NCBI RefSeq assembly: GCF_001902145.1
Contig: NZ_MRST01000027.1
Span: 1-64,000 of the forward strand
DNA length: 64,000 nt
Source of the DNA: Pseudomonas fluorescens
Lineage (GTDB): Bacteria; Pseudomonadota; Gammaproteobacteria; Pseudomonadales; Pseudomonadaceae
Reading direction: 5' to 3'
The notes beneath the pieces are model-generated. The model made no database searches. It was not told the origin of the DNA and saw only the letters and a program-made list of their open reading frames with translations. A program made the translations under genes and the position numbers. Below, one piece after another: positions 1-7,528 of this stretch; position 1 is the stretch's first letter, and every line of letters starts with the position of its first letter.

Positions 1-2
1 GG

Positions 3-89
3 TCAGGCGAGACACGCAACTGGAACCCTATCGGGACGGTGTATCTGAACCCTGAAAGGGAGCTGACCGTGGTAATAAAAGTCGCGTAG
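3..89 (+). CDS. C-terminal fragment of an unidentified protein (partial, start lies outside the window)
   Basis: An open frame enters from the left edge and ends at a TAG at 87-89, giving 28 residues that end in LTVVIKVA. The residues look protein-like, with alternating hydrophobic positions near the end as in a final beta strand. The fragment is too short for a family call. A structured intergenic repeat begins about 35 bp later, which fits a gene end here. It could also be chance; confidence is low. Confidence 0.35.
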   Translation, partial: SGETRNWNPIGTVYLNPERELTVVIKVA

Positions 90-123
90 CACGACGGTGG
101 ACGCGACAACTAACTTGAAAAAC

Positions 124-428
124 GCCGCGCTCTTGATCTTGCTCTTGATCTGCTTTTGATCTTAGGCGCCCCGTTAAACCACGCTGGCCGAACACAGGCT
201 TGAATTCGTGGGTAACCCGGCAGGACGCCGGGTTAGCCGCCCCGCGCCAGGGATGGCGCGTGGCGGCGGCCCACGGATTCAAGACTGTGTTCGGGCACAC
301 CGAGCCCTAGCGAGGTGCCGAGTGGTGGGGCAAGAGCCCTTTTGGTTACTTTTGGGGCTCTTTTCCAAAAGTGACCCGCTGTAAAAGCGGAACCCTAAGT
401 GGCCGTTACCGCAGGAATGGATATGTAC
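124..428 (+). repeat. Long structured intergenic repeat, copy A
   Basis: This is one of six related copies in the window. It starts with repeated GATCTTG/GATCTG runs, then has the conserved block CCCCGTTAAACCACGCTGGC and ends with GGATATGTAC. It can fold as follows. A long stem pairs 189-212 with 270-293. That stem encloses hairpins 213-221/227-235 and 236-248/255-267. Further hairpins are 294-298/315-319, 332-339/354-362 and 376-380/386-390. The arms differ from other copies in compensating pairs. No protein is supported in it. Function unknown. Confidence 0.85.
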
Positions 429-459
429 TCGGTATAACAGTGTCGACTGTGAGGGCGCC

Positions 460-484
460 TTCGCGAGCAAGCCCGCTCCCACAG
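460..484. repeat. REP palindrome
   Basis: A Pseudomonas-type REP unit reading TTCGCGAGCAAGCCCGCTCC followed by CACA. The centre GCGAGCAAGCCCGC is an imperfect palindrome. A second REP in the same orientation follows at 527-555. Between these and the next gene (about 485-684) I see no other gene or clear signal. Confidence 0.75.
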
Positions 485-526
485 TTGGATCGTGGGGTGT
501 CAGGTAGATAGGCGCTGGCTGTCAGG

Positions 527-555
527 CCGTCTTCGCAGGCAAGCCAGCTCCCACA
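527..555. repeat. REP palindrome
   Basis: A second REP unit in the same orientation as the one at 460, with the variant core GCAGGCAAGCCAGCTCCCAC. It lies in the leader region before the degenerate GGDEF gene. The orientation is direct, so the two do not form a REPIN hairpin. Confidence 0.7.
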
Positions 556-684
556 TGGCTTCCATGCTCAGCTGAAAATGTGCCGAGGGCATGAGCTGAT
601 TCGACCCTCCCACCCCGTCATCCAACCGTCACATCCATCTGCTGTGCTGGCGCCCATTACTCATTTGCCCAAGGACCCGTGGTC

Positions 685-1599
685 ATGTTTTCCGTGCTCA
701 AACCCCACCGCTGGAAACTCGCGTTGCTACTGATCGCCGCCAACCTCGGGCTGATCCTGCACCTGGCCTGCGGCGAGCTCAAGAGCGTCAGCGAATGGGT
801 ATGGCTGGATATCGTCGGCGAAGGCGGTTCGGCGCTGCTCGCGCTGATCTGGTTGGGCCTGGTGTTGAAAAGTCGCCCCGCCGGACGGGTCACCCAATAC
901 CTGGCGCTGGGGCTGTCGTGCATCTTTTTTTCCTGGTGGATCGACAGCCTAGACGAATTCATCCGCCTGCCTGACAGCGTGTCCTGGGATCACTGGCTGG
1001 AGTCCGGGCCAATGCCGGTGGGCATGATCCTGCTAACGATTGGCATATATCACTGGCACCACGAACAACTGGCGATCAGCGCGCAGATGGAAAAACGCGA
1101 GCGGTTGTTTCGCGAGCACCGGCTATTCGACAAACTCACGCCCCTGGCCGGCGCCGACTACCTCAAGCGCCAACTCGCCGACAGCCTGCGCGACAGCCAA
1201 GCGCAGCAACAACCACTGTCGTTGCTGGCCCTGGACCTGGATAGTTTCGCCACCGTCAACCAGGCCTACGGGCATGCCGAGGGCGATGCGGTGCTACAGG
1301 CGGTCAGCCATGTGCTGTTGCTCAACCTGCGCCGCCAGGACCTGTTGTGCCGCCTGGCGGGCGATCGTTTTGTGGTGCTGCTGCCCAACACCGGCGAGCG
1401 CCAGGCCCAGGGCCTGGCGCTGGAGTTGCAACACGCGGTGCAGAGCCTCGCCCACAAGACCCGGCAACAGGGCGAACGCCTGCAACTGGCGGCGACCACG
1501 GCGGTGGTGATGGCCTTGCAGGAGTCACCCCACGAGTTGCTCAAGCGGCTGAATATGGGCCTGGCCCGGGCCAAGCAACCCCTTGCGAAAAGTGCCTGA
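685..1599 (+). CDS. Membrane protein with a degenerate GGDEF domain
   Basis: About 304 residues. The N-terminal half has several hydrophobic segments (roughly residues 10-30, 45-65, 70-90 and 110-125) and is probably a membrane sensor. The C-terminal half is a GGDEF domain: the DLDSFATVNQAYGH motif with its metal-binding Asp is present. The active-site motif, however, is AGDRF instead of GGDEF, so diguanylate cyclase activity is doubtful; a c-di-GMP or GTP-binding role is possible. The ATG at 685 has AAGGA nine bases upstream; a GTG at 679 is also possible but poorly spaced. An AraC regulator starts 2 bp after its stop, so the two are probably cotranscribed and may work together. Confidence 0.85.
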   Translation: MFSVLKPHRWKLALLLIAANLGLILHLACGELKSVSEWVWLDIVGEGGSALLALIWLGLVLKSRPAGRVTQYLALGLSCIFFSWWIDSLDEFIRLPDSVSWDHWLESGPMPVGMILLTIGIYHWHHEQLAISAQMEKRERLFREHRLFDKLTPLAGADYLKRQLADSLRDSQAQQQPLSLLALDLDSFATVNQAYGHAEGDAVLQAVSHVLLLNLRRQDLLCRLAGDRFVVLLPNTGERQAQGLALELQHAVQSLAHKTRQQGERLQLAATTAVVMALQESPHELLKRLNMGLARAKQPLAKSA

Positions 1600-1600
1600 A

Positions 1601-2638
1601 ATGGCCGTGAAAACCAGCTGGTATGAAAACGACAGCCGCTTCATTCCCGGTCACTATCAACCCGCCACGTTGATCGACCTGGGCTTGTCCCGGGACATCG
1701 ACAGCCATCGCCTGCTGCGCGGCACCGGCCTGTTCCACGAAGACATCCTGGCCGGCAACGCGCGGTTGAGCCCGCAACAGTTCCTGGGCTTGATCGGCAA
1801 CAGCCGCAAACTACTGGATGCCGATGACAGCAGTTTCCTGTTTGGCCAACGCTTGCTGCCCGGCTACTACGGCGCCGCCAGTCATGCCCTGGGGCATGCA
1901 CAGAATCTTCATCAGGCCCTGGATATCCTGATCCAGCAACAAGTGCTGCTCAGCCCGCTGGCCACGCTGCAACTGGAGCTGGATGAGCACCACGCTTACT
2001 TGTATTGGTTGGACAGCTGCGGCGCCGGCGAACACTGGCGCTTTCTGCTCGAAGCCAGCATGACTTCGCTGGTTGCCATGAGCCAATGGCTCAGCGGCCA
2101 GCGCTTGCCGTGGGTATGCAGCTTCAGCCATGCAGAACCTCGGTATGTCGAGCAATACTGGGTACATCTGGGCGAACACACGCGCTTCGAACGTCCGCTG
2201 GACATGATGTGCCTCCCCCGTGAATACCTCACCCACATCTGGCCGGGCGCTTCGGCCACGGCGGGCCAGGTCGCGCGCCAGCAAGCCCTTGAACAAATCG
2301 AGCAACTGGGCTTTGCCACAAGTTTTCTGGACTGCCTCTATGCCTACCTGCGCGAACACGTGCGCCAGCCACCAAGCCTGGAACAGGCCGCGCACACCTT
2401 CGCCATGAGCCCGGCCACGCTAAAGCGCAAGTTGCAACGGCACGACACCGGTTTTCAGCAACAGGTCGACCGGGTGCGCAAGCATGTGGCGTTGCACCTG
2501 TACCAGGCCAAGGGGTTGAGTAACGAGCAAGTGGCGGCGTACCTGAACTTCAACGATGCGGCGAATTTTCGGCGCTCGTTCAAGCGGTGGACGGGCAGCA
2601 CGCCCAACCTGATCCGCCAACTATTCAGCAGCCGCTAG
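1601..2638 (+). CDS. AraC-family transcriptional regulator
   Basis: About 345 residues with the layout of the AraC group that carries an arabinose-binding-like N-terminal domain (roughly residues 15-205) and two C-terminal helix-turn-helix motifs (residues 245-345). The second HTH has the usual pattern in ANFRRSFKRWTGSTP. ATG 1601 lies 2 bp after the stop of the degenerate GGDEF gene; an upstream TTG at 1583 would overlap that gene. The 3' end overlaps the convergent LysR gene by 14 bp. Its target cannot be read from the sequence; the partner membrane protein or nearby genes are candidates. Confidence 0.88.
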   Translation: MAVKTSWYENDSRFIPGHYQPATLIDLGLSRDIDSHRLLRGTGLFHEDILAGNARLSPQQFLGLIGNSRKLLDADDSSFLFGQRLLPGYYGAASHALGHAQNLHQALDILIQQQVLLSPLATLQLELDEHHAYLYWLDSCGAGEHWRFLLEASMTSLVAMSQWLSGQRLPWVCSFSHAEPRYVEQYWVHLGEHTRFERPLDMMCLPREYLTHIWPGASATAGQVARQQALEQIEQLGFATSFLDCLYAYLREHVRQPPSLEQAAHTFAMSPATLKRKLQRHDTGFQQQVDRVRKHVALHLYQAKGLSNEQVAAYLNFNDAANFRRSFKRWTGSTPNLIRQLFSSR

Positions 2639-3506
2639 CCAGGCGTTCGCGCAGGAACTCCACCAGCGCTTGCACCGGGCGTGAACTCTGCCGGTGCTGC
2701 GGGTACACCGCCGACAGGGTCAATGCCTCAGGGGCGAAGTCTTCCAATACCTTGACCAAGCGACCGTCCTTCAAGGCATCGCTGACAATGAACGTCGGTA
2801 GGTAGGTAACGCCCAGACCGGCAATCGCGGTATCGCGCAGCAGGTCACCGTTATTGACGCGCATGCGTCCGCTGACGCTCAAAGCTTGCAACTTGCCTTT
2901 GAAACGCCATTGCACCTGGCGCCCGTGCCCGTAGGGCAGGCAGTCGTGCGCCGTTAAGTCCTCGGGTTTCAGCGGCGTCCCCCGCAGCGCCAGGTAGTCG
3001 GGGCTGGCGCAATACACCCTTTCGATAGCGGCGATCCGTCGGGCGATCAGGGTGGAATCTTCCAGGGTGCCGATGCGCAGCACCAGGTCGTAGCCTTCGC
3101 CGATCAAGTCCACCGGGCGGTCACTCAGGTCGACTTCAACGCAGACCTGTGGATGCTGGCGCAGGAACAACGGCAACAGGCAACCCAGGTGCGCCATGGC
3201 GAACGACAAGGGTGCACTGAGGCGAATGGTGCCTCGCGGCTCGCTGTTTTGGCCGGCGATGCCCTGCTCCACTTGTTCCACCTCACCGAGCAGGCGCAAG
3301 GCCGACTCGTAGTAACTCTGGCCCAGCGGCGTGACGTCCAGGCGCCGTGTGGAGCGGTTGAGCAAGCGTACGCCCAGGCGCTCTTCCAGTTGGATCAGGC
3401 GGCGGCTGACGAATTGCTTGGACAAGCCCAATTGCTCGGCGGCGGCGGTAAAACTGCCGGACTCCATGACCTGGCAGAACAGGCGCATGTCTTCGAAGGG
3501 GTTCAT
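2625..3506 (-). CDS. LysR-family transcriptional regulator
   Basis: A 293-residue protein of normal LysR length. The N-terminal winged HTH is in residues 1-60 (GSFTAAAEQLGLSKQFVSRR), and the effector-binding periplasmic-protein-like fold follows (about 90-290). It belongs to the subgroup that begins MNPFEDMRLF and often controls a divergent or adjacent oxidoreductase. Here no divergent gene exists: upstream is a REPIN and the 3' end of the ycaC-like gene on the same strand. The target is therefore unknown. Confidence 0.9.
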   Translation of the reverse strand: MNPFEDMRLFCQVMESGSFTAAAEQLGLSKQFVSRRLIQLEERLGVRLLNRSTRRLDVTPLGQSYYESALRLLGEVEQVEQGIAGQNSEPRGTIRLSAPLSFAMAHLGCLLPLFLRQHPQVCVEVDLSDRPVDLIGEGYDLVLRIGTLEDSTLIARRIAAIERVYCASPDYLALRGTPLKPEDLTAHDCLPYGHGRQVQWRFKGKLQALSVSGRMRVNNGDLLRDTAIAGLGVTYLPTFIVSDALKDGRLVKVLEDFAPEALTLSAVYPQHRQSSRPVQALVEFLRERLASGC

Positions 3507-3615
3507 TGTCGCTTCTCGGGGGACGATGGGCTGTTTTATAGCCTGTCAGTGGTCACACCACAAACCAAAATGTGAACACCATTAAATGTGGGAGAGGACT
3601 TGCCCTAATGCCCTC

Positions 3616-3716
3616 TGTAGGAGCGAGCTTGCTCGCGAAAACCCCATAGACGCCGCGTTTATTCAGGAAACACGCGTTATCGTTGACGTTTTTCGCGAGC
3701 AAGCTCGCTCCTACAG
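3616..3716. repeat. REPIN (inverted pair of REP palindromes)
   Basis: Two REP units in opposite orientation: CTGTAGGAGCGAGCTTGCTC at 3616-3635, and its reverse complement GAGCAAGCTCGCTCCTACAG at 3697-3716. The flanking TCGCGAA also matches inversely. Together they can form one long hairpin across about 100 bp. This matches REPINs described in P. fluorescens, which are moved by RAYT transposases. It lies between the LysR start and the YcaC stop. Confidence 0.85.
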
Positions 3717-3722
3717 AGCAGG

Positions 3723-4340
3723 TTACTTGGCAGCGAACGCCGAGTAGCTGTTCATCAGGTTGCGGTAGTTGGGAATGCGCGGCGAGAGCAGGTTGGCCAG
3801 GCCTTCCATGTCGTTGCGCCAGTCCACTTGCAGCTCGCAGGCCACCGAGAACCAGTTGACCAGTTGCGCACCAGCGGCGGTCATACGCGCCCAGGCGGCT
3901 TGTTGCACGGTTTCGTTGAAGGTGCCGGAAGCGTCGGTGACCACGAAGACCTCGAAGCCTTCGTCAAGGGCACACAGGGTCGGGAATGCCACGCACACGT
4001 CGGTCACCACACCGGCAATGATGATCTGCTTGCGGCCGGTCGCCTTGACGGCCTTGACGAAATCTTCGTTGTCCCACGCGTTGATCTGGCCAGGGCGCGG
4101 AATGTACGGCGCGTCGGGGAACAGCTCTTTGAGCTCAGGCACCAATGGGCCGTTGGGGCCGCTTTCAAAGCTGGTGGTGAGGATGGTCGGCAGGTTGAAG
4201 AACTTCGCCACGTCGGCCAGGGCCAGCACGTTGTTCTTGAACTCGTTGGGGGAGAAATCCTGCACCAGGGAGATCAGGCCGGTCTGGTGATCAACCAACA
4301 AAACAACAGCATCGTCTTTGTTCAAGCGCTTGTAAGTCAT
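3723..4340 (-). CDS. ycaC: YcaC-like cysteine hydrolase (isochorismatase superfamily)
   Basis: 205 residues, very similar throughout to the E. coli YcaC type. The catalytic triad of the superfamily is visible as Asp17 (LVDHQTG), a Lys in the 95-104 region and nucleophilic Cys116 (VVTDVCVAF). YcaC proteins are cytosolic multimeric hydrolases whose physiological substrate is not settled. ATG 4340 was chosen because GGAG lies six bases upstream; a longer start would overlap the neighbour. It is the last gene of a minus-strand operon, 29 bp after the amidohydrolase gene, so both may act on one amide or imide substrate class. Confidence 0.9.
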   Translation of the reverse strand: MTYKRLNKDDAVVLLVDHQTGLISLVQDFSPNEFKNNVLALADVAKFFNLPTILTTSFESGPNGPLVPELKELFPDAPYIPRPGQINAWDNEDFVKAVKATGRKQIIIAGVVTDVCVAFPTLCALDEGFEVFVVTDASGTFNETVQQAAWARMTAAGAQLVNWFSVACELQVDWRNDMEGLANLLSPRIPNYRNLMNSYSAFAAK

Positions 4341-4369
4341 GGGTAACTCCTTTAGGGATGGGGTGTTCT

Positions 4370-6208
4370 TCAAAAGGCAAAGCAGGAGCAGCCGAACGCA
4401 CCCCAGAAACCCTGGAAGTCGCTGACCGGCACGCTGGAAAGGCGCGCTTTTTCATGGCTGTGGGCATGCACGCCACAAGGGCCGCTGCACTGGTGAACCT
4501 GGGCCTGCATCGGCGACGTCGGGCGCCAGTGCCCCGGCACCTTGACCACCGGCGACCAGTCGGGCAGCACCGGCACCCGTGGCGGTGCGAAATCTTCGAA
4601 GTCGCCAGCGCCGTACACGACCTTGCCGCCAACCACCGTCAGCACCGATTCAATCCACTTGATGGCTTCTTCCTCGACACTGAAAAAGTCCGCCGACAAC
4701 GCGGCGACATCCGCCAGTTGACCGACCTTGATCTGGCCTTTCTTGCCCTGCTCGGAGGAGAACCAGGCGCTGCCGTGGGTGAACAGTTCCAACGCGGTAA
4801 GGCGCGGCAAGCCCTCGGCGTGCAGCGCCAGGCCGCCGACGGTACGGCCGCTGACCATCCAGTACAGCGAGGTCCAGGGGTTATAGCTCGACACGCGGGT
4901 GGCATCGGTGCCCGCCCCTACCGGCACGCCTTCGGCCAGCATGCGCTTGATCGGCGGTGTGGCTTCGGCGGCCTTGGCGCCGTAGCGCTCGACAAAGTAT
5001 TCGCCCTGGAACGCCATGCGATCCTGGATCGCAATACCGCCACCGAGAGCACGCACGCGTTCGATGTTTTTCGGGGTGATGGTTTCGGCGTGATCGAAGA
5101 ACCACGGCAAGCCATTGAACGGAATATCGCGGTTGACCTTCTCGAACACGTCGAGCATGCGCGAGATGGACTCGTCGTAAGTGGCGTGCAGACGGAACGG
5201 CCAGCGCTGTTCCACCAGGTGGCGCACCACCGGTTCCAGCTCCTGTTCCATGGTCAGCGACAGGTCCGGGCGGGGTTCGAGGAAGTCTTCGAAATCCGCC
5301 GCCGAGAACACCAGCATCTCGCCGGCCCCGTTATGACGCAGGTAGTCATCGCCCTGATGCAGGGTGACGCTGCCGGTCCAGTTCTTGAAGTCGCTGAGCT
5401 CTTCCTTGGGCTTCTGGGTGAACAGGTTGTAGGCGATGCGCACCGTCAACTGTTGATCCTTGGCCAGTTGCTCGATCACCGCGTAGTCATCGGGGTAGTT
5501 CTGGAAGCCGCCGCCGGCATCGATGGCGCTGGTCAGGCCCAGGCGGTTGAGTTCACGCATGAACTGGCGGGTGGAGTTGACCTGGTATTCCAGGGGCAGT
5601 TTCGGGCCCTTGGCCAAGGTCGCATACAGGATCATCGCGTTAGGCCGCGCCACCAACATGCCGGTGGGGTTGCCGTTGCTGTCACGCACGATCTCGCCGC
5701 CCGGCGGGTTCGGCGTGTCCTTGGTGTAGCCCGCCACCCGCAGCGCTGCGCGGTTGAGCAAAGCGCGGTCGTACAGGTGCAGCACGAACACCGGGGTGTC
5801 CGGGGCGGCCTGGTTGAGTTCTTCCAGGGTGGGCATGCGCTTTTCAGCGAACTGGAATTCGTTCCAGCCGCCCACCACGCGCACCCATTGCGGCGTGGGC
5901 GTGCGGTCGGCCTGGTCCTTGAGCATGCGCAAGGCATCAGCCAGGGACGGCACGCCTTCCCAACGCAGTTCAAGGTTGTAGTTCAACCCGCCACGAATCA
6001 GGTGCAAGTGCGAGTCGTTGAGGCCGGGAATCACGGTGCGGCCCTTGAGATCGATGACCTGGGTGCCGCTGCCGCGCAGGGCCATGGCTTCGCCGTCGGT
6101 ACCCACGGCGACAAAGCGCCCTTGGTGAATGGCCACGGCGGTGGCGCGTGGGTTTTCCCGGTCCACGGTGTGGAACTGGCCATTGAACAGAATCAGATCG
6201 GCGTTCAT
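4370..6208 (-). CDS. YtcJ-like metal-dependent amidohydrolase
   Basis: 612 residues. The N-terminus (LILFNGQFHTVDRENPRA), the DSHLHL metal-binding motif near residue 66, HATYDES and the DHAETI motif in the barrel, and GTDATR near the C-terminal barrel end all fit the amidohydrolase_3 (YtcJ) family. These enzymes hydrolyse C-N bonds on a metal-dependent TIM barrel; the substrate is unknown. The C-terminal tail after about residue 565 is rich in Cys and His and is unlike the core domain. The ATG has AAGGA upstream and overlaps the stop of the preceding ABM-domain gene by 4 bp (ATGA), so the two are translationally coupled. No signal peptide is seen. Confidence 0.88.
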   Translation of the reverse strand: MNADLILFNGQFHTVDRENPRATAVAIHQGRFVAVGTDGEAMALRGSGTQVIDLKGRTVIPGLNDSHLHLIRGGLNYNLELRWEGVPSLADALRMLKDQADRTPTPQWVRVVGGWNEFQFAEKRMPTLEELNQAAPDTPVFVLHLYDRALLNRAALRVAGYTKDTPNPPGGEIVRDSNGNPTGMLVARPNAMILYATLAKGPKLPLEYQVNSTRQFMRELNRLGLTSAIDAGGGFQNYPDDYAVIEQLAKDQQLTVRIAYNLFTQKPKEELSDFKNWTGSVTLHQGDDYLRHNGAGEMLVFSAADFEDFLEPRPDLSLTMEQELEPVVRHLVEQRWPFRLHATYDESISRMLDVFEKVNRDIPFNGLPWFFDHAETITPKNIERVRALGGGIAIQDRMAFQGEYFVERYGAKAAEATPPIKRMLAEGVPVGAGTDATRVSSYNPWTSLYWMVSGRTVGGLALHAEGLPRLTALELFTHGSAWFSSEQGKKGQIKVGQLADVAALSADFFSVEEEAIKWIESVLTVVGGKVVYGAGDFEDFAPPRVPVLPDWSPVVKVPGHWRPTSPMQAQVHQCSGPCGVHAHSHEKARLSSVPVSDFQGFWGAFGCSCFAF

Positions 6209-6795
6209 AGGGTTTCCTTTACAGAGGCTTCAAGCCAGGGAGCGAACAGGCGGGTGGCCGCCGGCATCAGCAGGTACACCACCAGCAACACGATGGTCAG
6301 GGTGACCAGGAAGGTGGAGACCACGTAATTGGACAAAAACGGGTGCAACCGCAGGATCGGCCCCCAGATAAACGGCAGCAGCAGGGTTTGCGGCAGGATC
6401 ACAAACAGGCTGACCACCGCCTGCTTCCAGCGCGGCGGCTTGGCAACGCCCTCGGCCTGGGGCGCGAACCAGAATTCATTGGCCGCGCCGATTTCCGTCT
6501 GGTCGCCGTCCGCCAGCATGGGCGCGGCTTCGTCGATCAAGGCCTGGCGTTGCGGGGAGCCGAGCCACAGCTCAAGGGCGCTGGTGGAGCGATAGCGCAG
6601 CACGCAAGTGAACAGCGCCATGCCGCTTTGCTGGCTGCGCACCACGTCAACACCAAGGTGCCCAGGGCGTTCGCCCGCGATGCGCACGATGCGGCGCAGC
6701 CAGGCTTCGTACTTGACTTCAAAGCCGGGTTTGACCCGGTGCTTGACGACCAGGGTGACGACTTCGTCGGGGCTGGTGTTGGCGGTTGAATCCAT
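6205..6795 (-). CDS. Antibiotic biosynthesis monooxygenase (ABM)-domain protein with C-terminal membrane segments
   Basis: About 196 residues. Residues 10-105 resemble an ABM ferredoxin-like domain (VVKHRVKPGFEVKYEAWLRR). Two hydrophobic helices follow near residues 128-150 and 158-182 and should anchor it in the inner membrane. This arrangement is common for uncharacterised ABM-membrane proteins in Pseudomonas. ATG 6795 gives MDSTANTSPDEVV; the upstream extension in the same frame is low in complexity and was dropped. First gene of the operon with the amidohydrolase and the YcaC-like hydrolase. Function not established. Confidence 0.8.
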   Translation of the reverse strand: MDSTANTSPDEVVTLVVKHRVKPGFEVKYEAWLRRIVRIAGERPGHLGVDVVRSQQSGMALFTCVLRYRSTSALELWLGSPQRQALIDEAAPMLADGDQTEIGAANEFWFAPQAEGVAKPPRWKQAVVSLFVILPQTLLLPFIWGPILRLHPFLSNYVVSTFLVTLTIVLLVVYLLMPAATRLFAPWLEASVKETL

Positions 6796-7000
6796 GGCTG
6801 AGTGCTTCCCCGGGGTATTGAGCGATGGGGAGAGTCTGGCGGCTTGGCGGCTGGGGAGAATTGGATGTATGTGCTGTTTGGCTTTCAGTGAGCGCTGGCA
6901 CGCCACAAGGGCCTGAAAACAAAACAGTAGCGGCCTCCCCCAGTACCGCCGGTGACCACGTGCGCCCTACCAACAGGCGGACAGGTCGCGGGGCGAATTT

Positions 7001-7447
7001 TTATTCGGTTGGCATTTGGGTTTTCCCCAGTGCAAGGTTTACCGATAGCCACCCATTCACGGCCGTCTCTCCGGCCTCGGCGAACACGTGCTCCAGTAAC
7101 TTCACTTGCTCGCGACGCAATGACTGTTCCAGACGCAGCCCAGCATCGGTCAGTTCGAGCAACCGTTTACGCTTGTCGCTCTGCGACTCGACACTGTTTA
7201 CCAGGCGCATTTCGATCACCTGGCGCAATGGCGTGTTCAGCGCTTGCTTGGTCACTCCGAGCAATGCGAGCAACTCCTTGACGCTCAAGTTCGGATAGCG
7301 GGAGATAAAAAACACAATGCGCTGGTGCACGCGACTCAAGCCGCGGCGCTCAAGCATACCGTCGGCCTTGGCAGTAAAGGCGCGGTAGCCGAAGAAGAAC
7401 GCTTCCATTGCCTGCTGCTGGGAATCGCGATTTTTAAGGTCAATCAT
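7001..7447 (-). CDS. MarR-family transcriptional regulator
   Basis: 148 residues with the MarR winged helix: RVHQRIVFFISRYPNLSVKE, the recognition helix TKQALNTPLRQ and the wing SQSDKRKRLLELTDAG. It is divergent from the aminotransferase gene at 7529 and lies 205 bp upstream of the ABM operon on the same strand, so it could control either side. The ATG is preceded by AAGGATAAGTCAAT. A perfect inverted repeat in the divergent intergenic region is a plausible operator. Confidence 0.9.
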   Translation of the reverse strand: MIDLKNRDSQQQAMEAFFFGYRAFTAKADGMLERRGLSRVHQRIVFFISRYPNLSVKELLALLGVTKQALNTPLRQVIEMRLVNSVESQSDKRKRLLELTDAGLRLEQSLRREQVKLLEHVFAEAGETAVNGWLSVNLALGKTQMPTE

Positions 7448-7480
7448 ATTGACTTATCCTTTCAAGTCGTCGTAGTTTCG

Positions 7481-7495
7481 GTCAAGCAGTTTGAC
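7481..7495. promoter_or_regulatory. Perfect inverted repeat, candidate MarR operator
   Basis: GTCAAGCAGTTTGAC reads GTCAA-N5-TTGAC and is perfectly symmetric. It sits in the 81-bp gap between the divergent marR-like gene and the aminotransferase gene. MarR regulators usually bind such palindromes in their own divergent promoters. The assignment is by position and symmetry only. Confidence 0.4.
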
Positions 7496-7528
7496 TAATT
7501 CTAATAAACCTTGCCAGCGGTGACCCTC

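Noticed and set aside
189..293. The central cloverleaf-like fold of the repeat considered as a tRNA
   Set aside because: It lacks the tRNA consensus boxes and acceptor/anticodon geometry, and the stem lengths do not fit.
4358..6328. A 656-codon plus-strand open frame opposite the amidohydrolase gene
   Set aside because: Antisense to a well-supported enzyme gene; His- and Gln-rich composition is typical of a shadow frame in GC-rich DNA.
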